This document shows, piece by piece, positions 8,939-18,700 of a stretch of 64,000 bases of DNA. The stretch covers positions 1-64,000 of the forward strand of contig NZ_UETB01000017.1 of NCBI RefSeq assembly GCF_900116375.1, given 5' to 3'. Source of the DNA: Georgenia satyanarayanai. Its GTDB lineage: Bacteria; Actinomycetota; Actinomycetes; Actinomycetales; Actinomycetaceae. The notes under the pieces were generated by a model. It saw nothing but the letters and a program-made list of their open reading frames with translations, was not told where the DNA came from and did no database searches. Each line of letters begins with the position of its first letter. Within the stretch, counting starts at the first letter, position 1. The position numbers and the translations under genes are program-made.

Positions 8939-10351
8939 GTGCGTCCCGTCGACTGGTCACCGGTCTGGCCCACCGACCCCGTCCCCGGCGACCCGCCGCA
9001 GGTACTCTCCCGCGGTCAGGACTACAGCCGCGTCGCCGAGGCCATCGCCGTGGCCGTCACCGCGCTCCGCGCGATCGCCGACGTCGATTCGCGTAGCGAG
9101 GCGGTGGAGGCCCTGCGCTCCACCGCGACCGAGGTGGCGGACCGGGTCGCGGTGGCCGAGGACCGCTACCGCGAGGTGGGCGAGGCCCTGCGCGCGTACG
9201 CCCCGGTCCTGGACCAGGCACAGCAGGACTCCTACCTGGCGCTCCTCGACGGCCGGCAGGCGCACGATGACGAGGTGCGCCACCTCGAGAGGCTCTCGAC
9301 CCTCGGTGACCAGGTCGTGCCCGAGGAGCAGCAGAGCGGGCACGCGGTGCTGGTGGAGGACACGGCGTCCCTGCTCGAGGACGCCCGCGGCCGTCTCGAG
9401 ATGGCGCGGACCCGGATCCGTGACGCCGTCGAGGCCCGCGACCAGGCTGCCGCCGCCGCTGCGGCGCGCATCGAGGACGTCGTCGAGGGCGACGGCCTCT
9501 CCGACGGCTGGCGCGAGAACCTGCGCCAGCTCGGACGCGGCACGATGGCGGTCATCGAGGGCATCGCCACCTGGGGTGGCCTGGCCGCCCTGGCCCTCGG
9601 CTGGATCCCGGTGATCGGCCCGATCCTGTCCACGGTCGCGCTGCTCGCCGGTGCCGTGGTCCTCATCCGCGACATCGCGGACGTCGCGCGCGGGGAGGGG
9701 AGCTGGACGAACGTGGCCCTCGGGGCGCTCGGTCTCGCGACCCTGGGGGTGGGCCGGGTGGCGGCCTCCGCCTTCCGCACCGGCGTCACGGCACTGCCCG
9801 GTGTCGCCCGCGGCGCGGCCGGCCGGATGGCGGCGACCTCCAACGCCCACCGGGCGATGCACGGTGTCACGAGGGGCAGCGCGCAGCGCGCCGTGCGCTC
9901 CATGGTCGGGCCGCGGATCGCCGGCATGTCACGCGCACAGGGACGGTCGCTCGCAGCACCGCTCCGCGGTGGCCGGCGGGTGTGGAACGTCCGCAGGGAC
10001 CTGGCGAGCGCGGGCCGCTCGATCCTCGACGACGCCCGGCAGGTCGTCGCGCCGCGGTGGTCGGACCTCACCAGGCGGCTGGACGACGTCAGCGACGCGG
10101 TCCGGGGCGGTCAGTGGCAGACGGTCGCGCCCCGGATGACCGGCCAGCACGACGACCTGCAGGCGCTGGCCGAGCTCCGTGGCATCGGCACGCGCAACGC
10201 GGGCCTGCCCCAGTTCGCGGACTTCACCACGCACCTGCGCGACACCCAGCTGGCCCAGGTCACCATGGGAGGCGCGTTCGGCGCCGACGTCGCCGTCCAG
10301 GGGTACGGCGTCTACCACGACGCGACGCACCCCGCCCCGGTGACGCCGTGA
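8939..10351 (+). CDS. Putative type VII-secreted protein with membrane-active hairpin
   Basis: 470 residues from a GTG abutting the upstream stop. Residues about 1-200 are long amphipathic helices like the putative T7SS signal domain found next to WXG100 genes. Residues about 212-248 (ATWGGLAALALGWIPVIGPI and following) form a glycine-rich hydrophobic hairpin. The C-terminal 200 residues are Arg/Ala-rich with no recognised enzymatic or toxin motif. This layout is common in WXG100-linked polymorphic proteins, where the hairpin may insert in membranes. The stop overlaps the next start (GTGA). A secreted effector role is inference. Confidence 0.6.
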   Translation: MRPVDWSPVWPTDPVPGDPPQVLSRGQDYSRVAEAIAVAVTALRAIADVDSRSEAVEALRSTATEVADRVAVAEDRYREVGEALRAYAPVLDQAQQDSYLALLDGRQAHDDEVRHLERLSTLGDQVVPEEQQSGHAVLVEDTASLLEDARGRLEMARTRIRDAVEARDQAAAAAAARIEDVVEGDGLSDGWRENLRQLGRGTMAVIEGIATWGGLAALALGWIPVIGPILSTVALLAGAVVLIRDIADVARGEGSWTNVALGALGLATLGVGRVAASAFRTGVTALPGVARGAAGRMAATSNAHRAMHGVTRGSAQRAVRSMVGPRIAGMSRAQGRSLAAPLRGGRRVWNVRRDLASAGRSILDDARQVVAPRWSDLTRRLDDVSDAVRGGQWQTVAPRMTGQHDDLQALAELRGIGTRNAGLPQFADFTTHLRDTQLAQVTMGGAFGADVAVQGYGVYHDATHPAPVTP

Positions 10352-10851
10352 GGATCACGAGCTTCGCCATCGACCTGCCCGCCGACTGGTATGGGCGGGA
10401 CTCCGCAGTCCCCGACGAGCTGCGCCCGGCGCTCGAGGAGGCATGGGAGCTCGACGGGCTGGCGCGGACCGACTCCCTCCTCACGGCCTTCTGGGTCACC
10501 TTCCCGGGCACGCTGCGCGGCCAGCTGCAGGTGTTCGACGCGGAGGTCGACGGCGTCAGCCCCCGCAAGCTGGTCCGGCTGACCCGCCGCTCACCGGTCG
10601 ACGGTGTCCTCCTCGAGCGCGACGTGCGGGAGATCGCCGTCCCGGCGGGCCCGGCGGTGGTCGACGCACGGCTGGTCGGCGAGCCCGACGGGCTCGTCAC
10701 CTTCACCCTCGACGTCACCGTCCTGCCGCCGAGGAGCGAGTCGGCTCTCGTCCTGTCGGTGAGCACGCCGGACCCGCACCTCGCCGACCCGCTCGCCGAC
10801 CACGCCTGGGCCCTGGCGGCAGGGCTGACCATCGAGCAGGACGCGGGCTGA
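10348..10851 (+). CDS. Hypothetical soluble protein of the WXG100 operon (paralogue A)
   Basis: 167 residues from a GTG overlapping the previous stop by 4 nt. There is no signal peptide or membrane segment. It opens with FAIDLPADWYGRDS and then has alternating beta strands and a helix, ending in a strand-rich half. The LP-x-DW-Y/F opening recurs in the gene at 11758 (ILPEDWFAIPL), so the two appear to be distant paralogues placed either side of a membrane protein. I do not recognise the family. Chaperone, adaptor or immunity roles are possible from context only. Confidence 0.6.
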   Translation: MRITSFAIDLPADWYGRDSAVPDELRPALEEAWELDGLARTDSLLTAFWVTFPGTLRGQLQVFDAEVDGVSPRKLVRLTRRSPVDGVLLERDVREIAVPAGPAVVDARLVGEPDGLVTFTLDVTVLPPRSESALVLSVSTPDPHLADPLADHAWALAAGLTIEQDAG

Positions 10852-11768
10852 TGCCGAGCGGGACACACAACGGACCCGGGCGTCCGACGATCCTCCACGG
10901 TGCCGCCCCGGTGGCAGCGTGGCGGCGCAGCGCGCTGCTCGCACCGGCACGCCGGCCCGTCCTGCACCGCGTGGCGATGGCGGCGGCTGCCGTCGCGTTC
11001 GTGCTCACCGTCATTGGCACCGAGACGGCGCGTCGGGGCGGCGACGTCGTCCCCGGCCTGCTCATCTCGACCGGCGCCGGGGCTGTCGGCCTCCTCGGTG
11101 CGCTCGCAGTCCTCGCCCTCGTCGCCGGAGAGCTGTTCGGCGGACCACATCCCCCCACCGACGCCCTCGTCGTCGTCGAGCCCGATCCGGATCGCGGGCG
11201 CGTCAGCGTCATGTTCCGCCGGCGGGCACGCCTGTGGACCGACGGACGCGTCCTCGGGTTCATCGGGGCGGAGCGGGAGGACCATCGCTGGCCCCTCCAC
11301 GGGGCCGACGGACTGGCCGCCGTCGAGACCATGCCGCTGCCCGGCGGCACCGACCACCTGGTCCGCCTGCGCGGTGCTGACGGGCGGGTGCGTGGCCACC
11401 TGCTGTCGGCACAGTGGTGGCCGGCCGGTGTCGACGCGTCCGCCGGTGGGCCGCTCCATGAGCTCGCCGCATCCGCCGGCCTGCCCGTGCAGGGGGTGCC
11501 GTACCGCTCGTCCTCCTACCCGGCAGTGACGCTGGACCACCACCTCGGACCGCACTCGACGCCGGTCATGCTCTGGCAGTCCACGGCGATGCTCGACCTC
11601 GTCTCCGGCGTCTTCCTCGCCCTCGTCGCCTCCCTCAGGCTCGCCGACGCCTCCTGGGCGCCGCTGAGCCTCGGCCTCGGGGTCGTCACGACGCTGCTCT
11701 CCGCCCTGGCGATCGCCGCTGTGCACCGCCCCCACCGCCTGTCGGTCCGAGGACGGCATGGCGCCTGA
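10851..11768 (+). CDS. Four-helix membrane protein of the WXG100 operon
   Basis: 305 residues; the start shares one base with the preceding stop (TGATG). Two membrane segments lie near residues 38-60 and 68-92. A soluble cytosol-facing middle follows (about 100-235, strands with WPLHGADGLAAVETMPLPGG). Two more segments lie near 238-290. It resembles integral membrane proteins with an inserted PH-like strand domain, but I cannot name the family. Tight coupling with its neighbours suggests it works with the WXG100 proteins, perhaps as a membrane partner for the two soluble paralogues. Confidence 0.6.
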   Translation: MPSGTHNGPGRPTILHGAAPVAAWRRSALLAPARRPVLHRVAMAAAAVAFVLTVIGTETARRGGDVVPGLLISTGAGAVGLLGALAVLALVAGELFGGPHPPTDALVVVEPDPDRGRVSVMFRRRARLWTDGRVLGFIGAEREDHRWPLHGADGLAAVETMPLPGGTDHLVRLRGADGRVRGHLLSAQWWPAGVDASAGGPLHELAASAGLPVQGVPYRSSSYPAVTLDHHLGPHSTPVMLWQSTAMLDLVSGVFLALVASLRLADASWAPLSLGLGVVTTLLSALAIAAVHRPHRLSVRGRHGA

Positions 11769-12360
11769 GTCCACCCGGTCCGGTGCCGTGGGCGTCATCC
11801 TCCCCGAGGACTGGTTCGCCATCCCGCTGACGGACGACACCGCCCGCACCCGCGCGGTCGCGGCCCTGGTCGAGCGGCAGCTCGACGGCACCCACGCCGG
11901 ACCGGCGCTGCGTCGCGACCTCCACGACCAGCTGAAGAGCCAGACCGCCGCGGCACGTCACGCCGGTGGCTGGCTCATGGCGATCTCCCTCATGCGCGTC
12001 CGCGGTGCGCCGGTCCCGGCCTCACTCGTGTGCGCACGGGAGGGTGGGGCGGGACTGCCGGGCCGCACCCTCGAGGAGATCTTCGACGACCTCAGCCGCG
12101 AGGGCGGCCCCACGGCCACGGTCGACGCGGCCCGCGGCCCTTGGAGCACCGTCGTACGACGGGTGGTCGAGCCCGCCGACGGCAGCTCCGACAGCACGCA
12201 GACACCACAGCTCACGGCCACCTACTACCTCGACCCGGGTGACGGCCACGGCGTCATCGTCCTCGCCTTCGCCAGCCCGGCGCTCGACCTGCGCGACGGC
12301 CTGCTGAAGCTCTTCGACACCGTCGCGATGGGGGTGCAGCGGCTGTCGGACGGAGGGTGA
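11758..12360 (+). CDS. Hypothetical soluble protein of the WXG100 operon (paralogue B)
   Basis: 200 residues, overlapping the upstream gene by 11 nt. It has no signal peptide. It starts with VGVILPEDWFAIPL, resembling the opening of the protein at 10348, and then has an arginine-rich helix, a strand pair (GWLMAISLMRVRGAPVPASL) and a C-terminal strand/helix region. It is the last gene of the operon and meets the formate/nitrite channel gene tail to tail. Function is unknown. Its family also seems to occur near WXG100 genes elsewhere, from memory and not checked. Confidence 0.6.
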   Translation: MAPESTRSGAVGVILPEDWFAIPLTDDTARTRAVAALVERQLDGTHAGPALRRDLHDQLKSQTAAARHAGGWLMAISLMRVRGAPVPASLVCAREGGAGLPGRTLEEIFDDLSREGGPTATVDAARGPWSTVVRRVVEPADGSSDSTQTPQLTATYYLDPGDGHGVIVLAFASPALDLRDGLLKLFDTVAMGVQRLSDGG

Positions 12361-12370
12361 GGACGCGCGG

Positions 12371-13210
12371 TCAGTGCCGGCCGGGACGGCGGAAGATCGT
12401 CCAGTACATGAGGCCGATCATGACGCCGCCGCCGACGACGTTGCCGAGGGTGACGGGCAGCAGGTTCCCGACGACGACGGCGTCCCACGTCAGCGTGGCG
12501 CCCTCAACGGCGAGCTCCACGCCCGCGGTCCCCTGCAGGAGCAGCGCGAGCGGCAGGAGGAACATGTTGGCCACGGAGTGCTCGAAGCCGGCGGAGACGA
12601 ACAGCGCGATGGGCAGCGTGAGGGCGAGGACCTTGTCGGTCGTCGTGCGTCCGGAGTAGGCGGCCCACACGGCCACGCACACCATGAGGTTGCACAGCAC
12701 ACCGAGGACGAAAGCCTCGCCGAAGGAGTGCCCGACCTTGCTGGCGGCGGTGTCGAGCACGACCCTGCCCCACGCGCCGTCGGCGGCGTGCCAGGTGCCC
12801 CCGGCGTACACGAGGACGACGACGGTCAGGGCGCCGAGGAGGTTGCCGGCGTAGACGACCGCCCAGTTGCGCAGCAGCTGGGCCCAGCTGATCCGTCCGC
12901 TCGCCCGCGCGGTGAGGGTGAGCGTGGAGGAGGTGAACAGCTCGGCGCCGGTGAGGACGACGAGCACGATGCCGGTGGAGAAGACGACACCGCCGAGCAC
13001 CTTCGCCACGCCCCACGGCAGCGCCTGCGCGCCGACCTGGCTGGTGGTCCAGAAGACGAAGGCCAGGGCGATGTAGCCACCGGCGGTGATGCCGAGGAGG
13101 AAGGAGGTGAGCGGGCGGGCGGTGGCCTTGGCGCAGGCGGCGTCCTCCGCCGCACGCGCCAGCTGCGCGGCGGAGGGGATACCCGCGGACTCCGACACCG
13201 TGCCGGTCAT
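12371..13210 (-). CDS. Formate/nitrite transporter family channel
   Basis: 279 residues from the ATG at 13210, which has GGGAGAG upstream; an in-frame start 33 nt further up lacks a ribosome site. Six membrane helices with the family signatures TGAELFTSS, GNLLGAL, GVLCNLMVCVAVW and SVANMFLLPLAL identify a FocA/NirC-type pentameric channel. These channels move formate, nitrite or hydrosulfide anions across the inner membrane. No nitrite reductase or formate lyase gene lies nearby, so the substrate is undetermined. Confidence 0.9.
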   Translation of the reverse strand: MTGTVSESAGIPSAAQLARAAEDAACAKATARPLTSFLLGITAGGYIALAFVFWTTSQVGAQALPWGVAKVLGGVVFSTGIVLVVLTGAELFTSSTLTLTARASGRISWAQLLRNWAVVYAGNLLGALTVVVLVYAGGTWHAADGAWGRVVLDTAASKVGHSFGEAFVLGVLCNLMVCVAVWAAYSGRTTTDKVLALTLPIALFVSAGFEHSVANMFLLPLALLLQGTAGVELAVEGATLTWDAVVVGNLLPVTLGNVVGGGVMIGLMYWTIFRRPGRH

Positions 13211-13321
13211 GGCTCTCCCGTCCGAGCCGGACCGACCGGCCACCGTGTCATCGTCGCGCGGCGGGCGGGCACGCGAGCGGGCCCTTGGGCCCGGACCCGC
13301 TGGTCACCCAGCCCCTCACCC

Positions 13322-13346
13322 GGGCGCCCCTCCGTCTGGGGCGCCC
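13322..13346. terminator. Perfect 9-bp hairpin in the gap before the sortase gene
   Basis: GGGCGCCCC and GGGGCGCCC flank a 7-nt loop. It lies in the gap 13211-13459, which otherwise holds only the accE-like repeat. It could end leftward transcription of the pilus operon. Confidence 0.4.
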
Positions 13347-13391
13347 CCGGTGACGGGCCCCGGCGCGTGGCGCCGGTTCTTGCACCCCTGA
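13347..13391 (+). repeat. Direct repeat copy 2 (relic of accE 3' end)
   Basis: 45 nt, 39 identical to 8447-8491, same orientation and ending in the same TGA. It still encodes VTGPGAWRRFLHP, the accE C-terminal block, but no upstream part of accE is present. A remnant or attachment-site-like duplication is the best reading. Confidence 0.7.
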
Positions 13392-13459
13392 CCCACCAGG
13401 CCGCGCTCACCCCGCCGCGCCCCTCCGCCGACAGCTGGACTGATGAGGGGCGGGGGGCG

Positions 13460-14335
13460 TCACGGTTCCGGGGTGGTGGCGCCCCGCCCGGACGACCAGA
13501 CGTAGGCGCTCAGGGTGATGACGGTGCCGCCGACAGCGAGCACCCACCAGGGGAAGCGGGGCACGTGGGGAGGTTCCCCTGCGGTGTCGACGTCCTCGAC
13601 CGGTGTGGGGATGATCCGTTCAGCGGTCACCAGGATCCGGTGGCTGTTGACACCGATGGGAGTGCAGGTGACAAGGGTGAGGAGGTCCTGTCCCGGCTGC
13701 GGCCGCAGCGCGTGGGTCTCGTCGGGCTCGACGACGGCGGTCGCGATGACCTCGTAGGTCAGCACCTCGCCGAAGGTCTCGATGGTGAAGCGGTCGGCGA
13801 GCTCCACCTCGTCCAGGTGGGTGAGGATCGTGGCCGCCGCAAGACCCCGGTGACCGGTGAGCACCGAGTGCGTACCGGGGCCGCCGACAGGCAGGGCAGT
13901 GCCCTGCAGGTGGCCGATGCCCTCCAGCAGGACCTGCTCGCTGGTGCCGTGGAAGACCGGCAGGTCGACGTCGATCGTCGGGATCCGCACGCGAGCCATG
14001 AGGCCGTTGTCGTCAGCGGCGAGGAGCGAGTCGTAGACGAAGGGCCGCTGGTGGTCGTCCGCTACCGGCAGCCGGGTGAAGGCGTTGACGACGGCACCCC
14101 CGGTGAGGGCCTCGTTGTAGCGGCGCGCGGCGGCCAGCGCGGCCTGGCGGCCCTCCACGCCGAGGTCCTGGACGTCCTGCGCGTAGCCCACGACCTGCTG
14201 CGACTGCTGGTACTGGGCGAACCAGCTGGACATCGTCGGGTACAGCAGGACGAGGACGCCGAGGAGGAAGACCAGGGCGATCGCCAGCGGAGTCCGCAGC
14301 AGCTGCCACCGCGGGCGGGCGTGACCGGCGGCCAT
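13460..14335 (-). CDS. Class C (pilus) sortase
   Basis: 291 residues from the ATG at 14335. An N-terminal membrane segment (about 14-32) precedes the sortase barrel, with catalytic His in VLTGHRGL (about 162), Cys in LVTCTPIGVNSHR (about 223) and Arg in that last block. A C-terminal membrane segment (about 255-275) and the NRY-like YNEALTGG segment near the N-terminus are typical of class C pilin-polymerising sortases. It is the last gene of a three-gene operon with a backbone pilin and a tip protein carrying LPLTG. It would link the pilin Thr to a lysine of the next pilin. Confidence 0.92.
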   Translation of the reverse strand: MAAGHARPRWQLLRTPLAIALVFLLGVLVLLYPTMSSWFAQYQQSQQVVGYAQDVQDLGVEGRQAALAAARRYNEALTGGAVVNAFTRLPVADDHQRPFVYDSLLAADDNGLMARVRIPTIDVDLPVFHGTSEQVLLEGIGHLQGTALPVGGPGTHSVLTGHRGLAAATILTHLDEVELADRFTIETFGEVLTYEVIATAVVEPDETHALRPQPGQDLLTLVTCTPIGVNSHRILVTAERIIPTPVEDVDTAGEPPHVPRFPWWVLAVGGTVITLSAYVWSSGRGATTPEP

Positions 14336-14357
14336 CACGCCCGCCCGGCCATCTCGG

Positions 14358-15797
14358 TCAGCCCGCCTGTCCAGCGCGACGTCGGTGCCGCAGTGCGGCA
14401 CCGACTGCCACGGTGACGAGACCCATGCCGAGCAGGGTGAACAGCACGGTGCCCGCAGCACCGGTCAGCGGGAGCTCGATGAGCGGACGCTGGTGGTTGA
14501 GGACCCCGACGGGGCTGCCTTCGGCCTCGGTCGTGGACCCTGCGTGGACGGTCACCTCGATCGGGTCGGAGGCGCCCGTGTAACCGACCGGCGCCTTTGT
14601 CTCCACGACCCAGTAGGTGGTGCCCACCTCGCCCGCGAACAGACCCGGGACCAGCACGGAGCCGTCTGCCGCGCTCGTGAAGGTGTCGGTCCGCTCGCCG
14701 TCGACGAGGACCGCGACGGGGTGGGTGCCCGCGGCGGCGTCCTCAGGAGTGCGGAAGATCTGGAACCGGGCGCCTTCGAGGCTTGCCCGGTCACCGGCTG
14801 CGGTCTCGGTGTACTTGAACAGCGCGAGCGCCCCCCACTCGGTCTGGACCCTGCTCGTGGTGGCGGTGAACTCGTTGATGGTCACCGTGGCGTCGTTCGG
14901 GATGATGCCGTCGCCGACAGACGTCACCGTCGTGTCGATCATGAGCTGGACCGTGCCACCCTGGGCGCCGTCCAGCGCCGCGAGGCCGGCGGAGGTGAAG
15001 GTGGCCGACAGCGTGCCCGCCGCATGGGTCAGCGTGACGGCGGTGGCATCCAGGCCGCTCCCGTCGAGGGTGACCTCGGCCCGCGTGTAGGCGAGGCGGT
15101 CGTCGAGCTCGTCGGTGATCGCGAAGGTCGTGAACACCTCACCCGCCGGCAGGCGGGGCACGGTCACGTCCACGCTCCAGGTGACGGCGTCCCCGAGGCC
15201 CCAGGCGGCGTCGTCGTCGACCGTCTTCCTGATGGCCGTCACCGAGTTCTTCGGGTACACGTGCACGTCGTAGTTCCACGTGCTGTCCTGCGTCGGCAGC
15301 GGGACGGAGACGAGGAACGGCTCGGCGCGGAGTGCGATCGGGTGACCGCCGGTATCGGTCTCCTCCACGAGGTAGACACCCACGGAGAGGTCGCGGAAGG
15401 ACACCGTGCCACTGGCGTCCGTCCTGTCGGCGTCCGGGGTCGAGAGCGGGTACGTCGTCGGGGCGGCAGTCACCTCGGCCGCAGTGAGGTCCTCGACCGC
15501 CTGCCATCCCTCGTTCGTGGCCAGGTCGATGCTGCTGACCCGGCTGACGGTGAACTGGACCCCGGCGAGCGGGCTGTCCGGACGAGCGGCCCCCGTCAGC
15601 TCCGAACCGTCATGACCCGCGATGCCGCCGCCGTCCGGCTCCTCGAACTTGTGGATGGTGAGCGAGCCGAGCTGGTCCGGGTCGAGGTTCGGTCCGGTCG
15701 TCGTTGCGCCGGCAGGTGCGGCGCCGAGCATGCCCATGGTCAGGGCGCCGGCCGCCATGACGGTCAAGCGGCCCAGCCGCCTCGTCGTCCTACTCAT
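14358..15797 (-). CDS. SpaA-type major pilin subunit (LPLTG)
   Basis: 479 residues from the ATG at 15797 (GGAG 6 nt upstream); an ATG 12 nt earlier also has a GGAG, giving a second possible start. It has a signal peptide (about 1-30), a pilin motif WNYDVHVYPKN with the acceptor lysine near residue 182, Cna-B/SpaA-like domains, an E-box YWVVETKAPVGY (about 396), and a C-terminal LPLTG sorting signal, membrane helix and RHRRR tail. These are the hallmarks of a polymerised pilus backbone with intramolecular isopeptide bonds. Its start overlaps the end of the tip gene. Confidence 0.93.
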   Translation of the reverse strand: MSRTTRRLGRLTVMAAGALTMGMLGAAPAGATTTGPNLDPDQLGSLTIHKFEEPDGGGIAGHDGSELTGAARPDSPLAGVQFTVSRVSSIDLATNEGWQAVEDLTAAEVTAAPTTYPLSTPDADRTDASGTVSFRDLSVGVYLVEETDTGGHPIALRAEPFLVSVPLPTQDSTWNYDVHVYPKNSVTAIRKTVDDDAAWGLGDAVTWSVDVTVPRLPAGEVFTTFAITDELDDRLAYTRAEVTLDGSGLDATAVTLTHAAGTLSATFTSAGLAALDGAQGGTVQLMIDTTVTSVGDGIIPNDATVTINEFTATTSRVQTEWGALALFKYTETAAGDRASLEGARFQIFRTPEDAAAGTHPVAVLVDGERTDTFTSAADGSVLVPGLFAGEVGTTYWVVETKAPVGYTGASDPIEVTVHAGSTTEAEGSPVGVLNHQRPLIELPLTGAAGTVLFTLLGMGLVTVAVGAALRHRRRAGQAG

Positions 15798-18700
15798 TGG
15801 TGTCTCCATTTCGTTCTCCGCCGGTCGGCCGAGGTCTGAGGTGGTGCTGAGGTTGAGTGCGCCGGGAGTGCAGGTGGTGGGCCACGCCGGCGCAGAGTGC
15901 GACGGCCAGCACGAGGCTCCCCAGGGCGACGTACGCTGCGGGCCCGAGCCCACCGGTCAGCGGGAGCACAACGGCCTGGACCGGCGCGTTGACGAAGCGG
16001 ACGATCGCGTGCTCGCCCCTGCTGACGGCGACTGCCGAGGGGTCCGCGACGCCCACCCAGTCACCTGCGGCGGCGTGGTCGGGACGTTGTGGGTCCTCAC
16101 CCACGTAGCGCTCGACGGCGACGTGCCGGTAGGCCAGCGCGGCCGAGCCCTCGGCGAGCACCTCGGTGAGCGTGTAGGTGTGATCTGGCCGCACTGCGAA
16201 GGTGTTCGCGGGCGACACGGCTGCGTCGCCCGTGACAGTGACCGGCGCGAGCGCTGTCGAGGTCCCGGCTGGCGTGGCGGTGAGGTCCCAAGCGGCAGGG
16301 ACGAAACCACTCTCCGGGTCGGCACCGTCCACGTGCTTGAGCAGCGTGAGCTCCGCACGGCACGAGACCGTGTTGGTGATCGTGTACCTGTTCTCCCCGG
16401 GTTCGAGCGTGACCGTGACAGCGTCCGGCAGCGGGACGGGTACCCCGCCGTGGAGAGAGAGGTCCACTGACTCGAGCTCGCACAGCGGGGGCAGACCACT
16501 GACCGTCTCGTCGATCGTCACCCCGTCCCCCGCGAGGTACCCCTCCCGCGGGACCGACCAGTCCTGGTCCGTGGCGGAGGCGCCGTCGGGCCCGCTGAGC
16601 GTCAGGTGCGCGTCCCAGCCGTCGGGCTGGGCGCCGTCGGCAACGGGTGGCTCGCCGTCGATGACCCACTCCTTGGCCACGATCACCGAGGCGGGTTCGA
16701 CCTTCGGGAAGCTGATCCCGGCCTTGTTCGGCTCCTGGACCCGGTGGTCGGCGCGGCCGTCGACCACCGCCGTCGTCTGGTAGGCGAAGGAGTTCCAGGC
16801 CTCCGGCGGATGCACCGCGCCCTCCGGCCAGGCGTCGCCCGACTCGGTGACGACGGAGACGGTGACCCCCTCGGTCGGCCGGAGTCCGCCGTCGAACTCG
16901 AACACCCACCTCATCGCCCGGACGGCGGCGAGGTCGGCCGGCTGCTGGTCGGTCCACTGTCCAGGGGCGTCGCACCCTCGCCACGGGTCGCTGCTCGGCC
17001 CGCCGGGCACGCACTCGGCCGGGTCCCCGAGGAGGTACTCGGTGGTGACCTCGGTCCCGGCCGGTACCACCGGGTCGGCGATGCTCACCACGGTCGGCTG
17101 CCACTCGGTGCCGCGCTGCACCGAGCCGAGGCTGGGCGCCACGTACGCGTCGCCCACCCACGGCAGGATGTCGAGGATCTCGATCCGCTGGGTGTCGACG
17201 TTCCCGGTGTTGGTCACCGAGAGCTGCCACTCGGCGTGCCCGCCGGGTCGCGTCTGCACCACGCACGGGTAGCGGTGGAAGCCGTCGCCGTCGTCGGTGC
17301 AGGTCGCGCCGTCCGCAGCCCCATGCGCGGTCACGGTGCCGGTGGGACCGGCCCCCTCGGGCGTCACCTCTCGCACGAGCTTGCGGCTCTGGTACGCCTG
17401 GCCGGTGACCACGTTGACGACCGCGGTGTCCGTCCACCGGGACCCGGGGGCGGCTGACGTCACCTCGAGGGTGTTGACGAGACCACTGGCCGCAGGGTGG
17501 CCGGGACGCACGATGAGCGGCAGCGTGACGGTGTAGGTCTCACCGGGCATCAGCGCCGACCCGTCCGGGAAGGTGACGGTCACCGCTGGCTGAGAGGGCG
17601 CGTCGTCGACGACGAGTGTGACCTTCTGGGGGTCGGTCGTGATGGAGGCGGCCTTCGGTGACACGGAGTAGCCGACCGTGCCCTCCTCGAAGAGGAGCAG
17701 CTGCGGGCCGTCCGCGTCGGCCGGGAGCAGGTCGGTGATGACCGGGTCGATGATCGGGGCAGTCCCGGTGTTGGTGACCTCCAGGGTGTAGCTGACGAGC
17801 CCGCCGGCCGTCGTCGTCGTCGTGTCCTGGCCACCGGCGGTCTTGGAGACCTCCGCGGCCGTCTGCCCGGGGAGAACGGTGAAGCTGGCGTCATCGGTGT
17901 CGACGGCCTGGCTGCCCAGTCGTGCTGCGGTTCCCGTCATGGTGTTGACGACGGTGGCCGCTGTGCTCTCCCCCGGGTTCGGGACGCCGGGGTTCCCGTT
18001 CAGCTCGCCGCTGCGGAGTACCGGGCGCGAGGTCACGGCAAGGCTGAGCGAGTAGTCGCTGCGGCCCGTGACGCCGTTCCAGACTCCACCGGGCAGCGGT
18101 TCACCGTTGGTCGTCGCGATGGTGATGCGCACCCCCTGAACGGCGCCGGGCTCCACACCGTCGGGCAGCCCGGCGCCGAAGTCCTGCGGCAGGTGGTCCC
18201 CGGTCACGTCGAACGGGCCGCTGGGGACCCACTCCCCGCCCGACACCGCCAGCTCGCCCTCATCGGCGGTGAACGCAGCACCGACGAGGTACTCGGGCAC
18301 CAGCTCGACCGCGCCTGACGGCGCCCAGTAGAGGAGGCTCGCGTCAGTCCACCCGTGAAGGTCGAAGGCGTTCCAGAACGTCGGGTCCACGTCCTCGAGG
18401 ACGAGCCGGTCCGGCGCGGCCTGCCCGGGTGCGAGCGCGAGCTGCACAGCGACCTCGGTCGGTCGCGCGCCCGGCTGGAGGATCGTCCCGGAGCTCGGGG
18501 TGAGGGTCTTGACCGCGTCCACCGTGATGTCCGCGGGCTCGGCCGTGTCGACGGTCAGCGTGGCCGAGGCCGAGCCGCTGGCCGTGTCGGCGCCTCGCCC
18601 GATCACGGCGTCCGCCGAGTTCCTGATGACGGAGGGCGGCTCGAGCGCGGCAAGGGCCTGCTCGATGTCGGTGCCGTCGCTGCGGACCTGCCTGCGCAGC

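Noticed and set aside
13086-13391. Complete second accE gene
   Set aside because: Only the last 13-15 residues match accE. The rest is antisense to the channel gene's start and lacks the RVVRG block, so it is treated as a repeat, not a gene.
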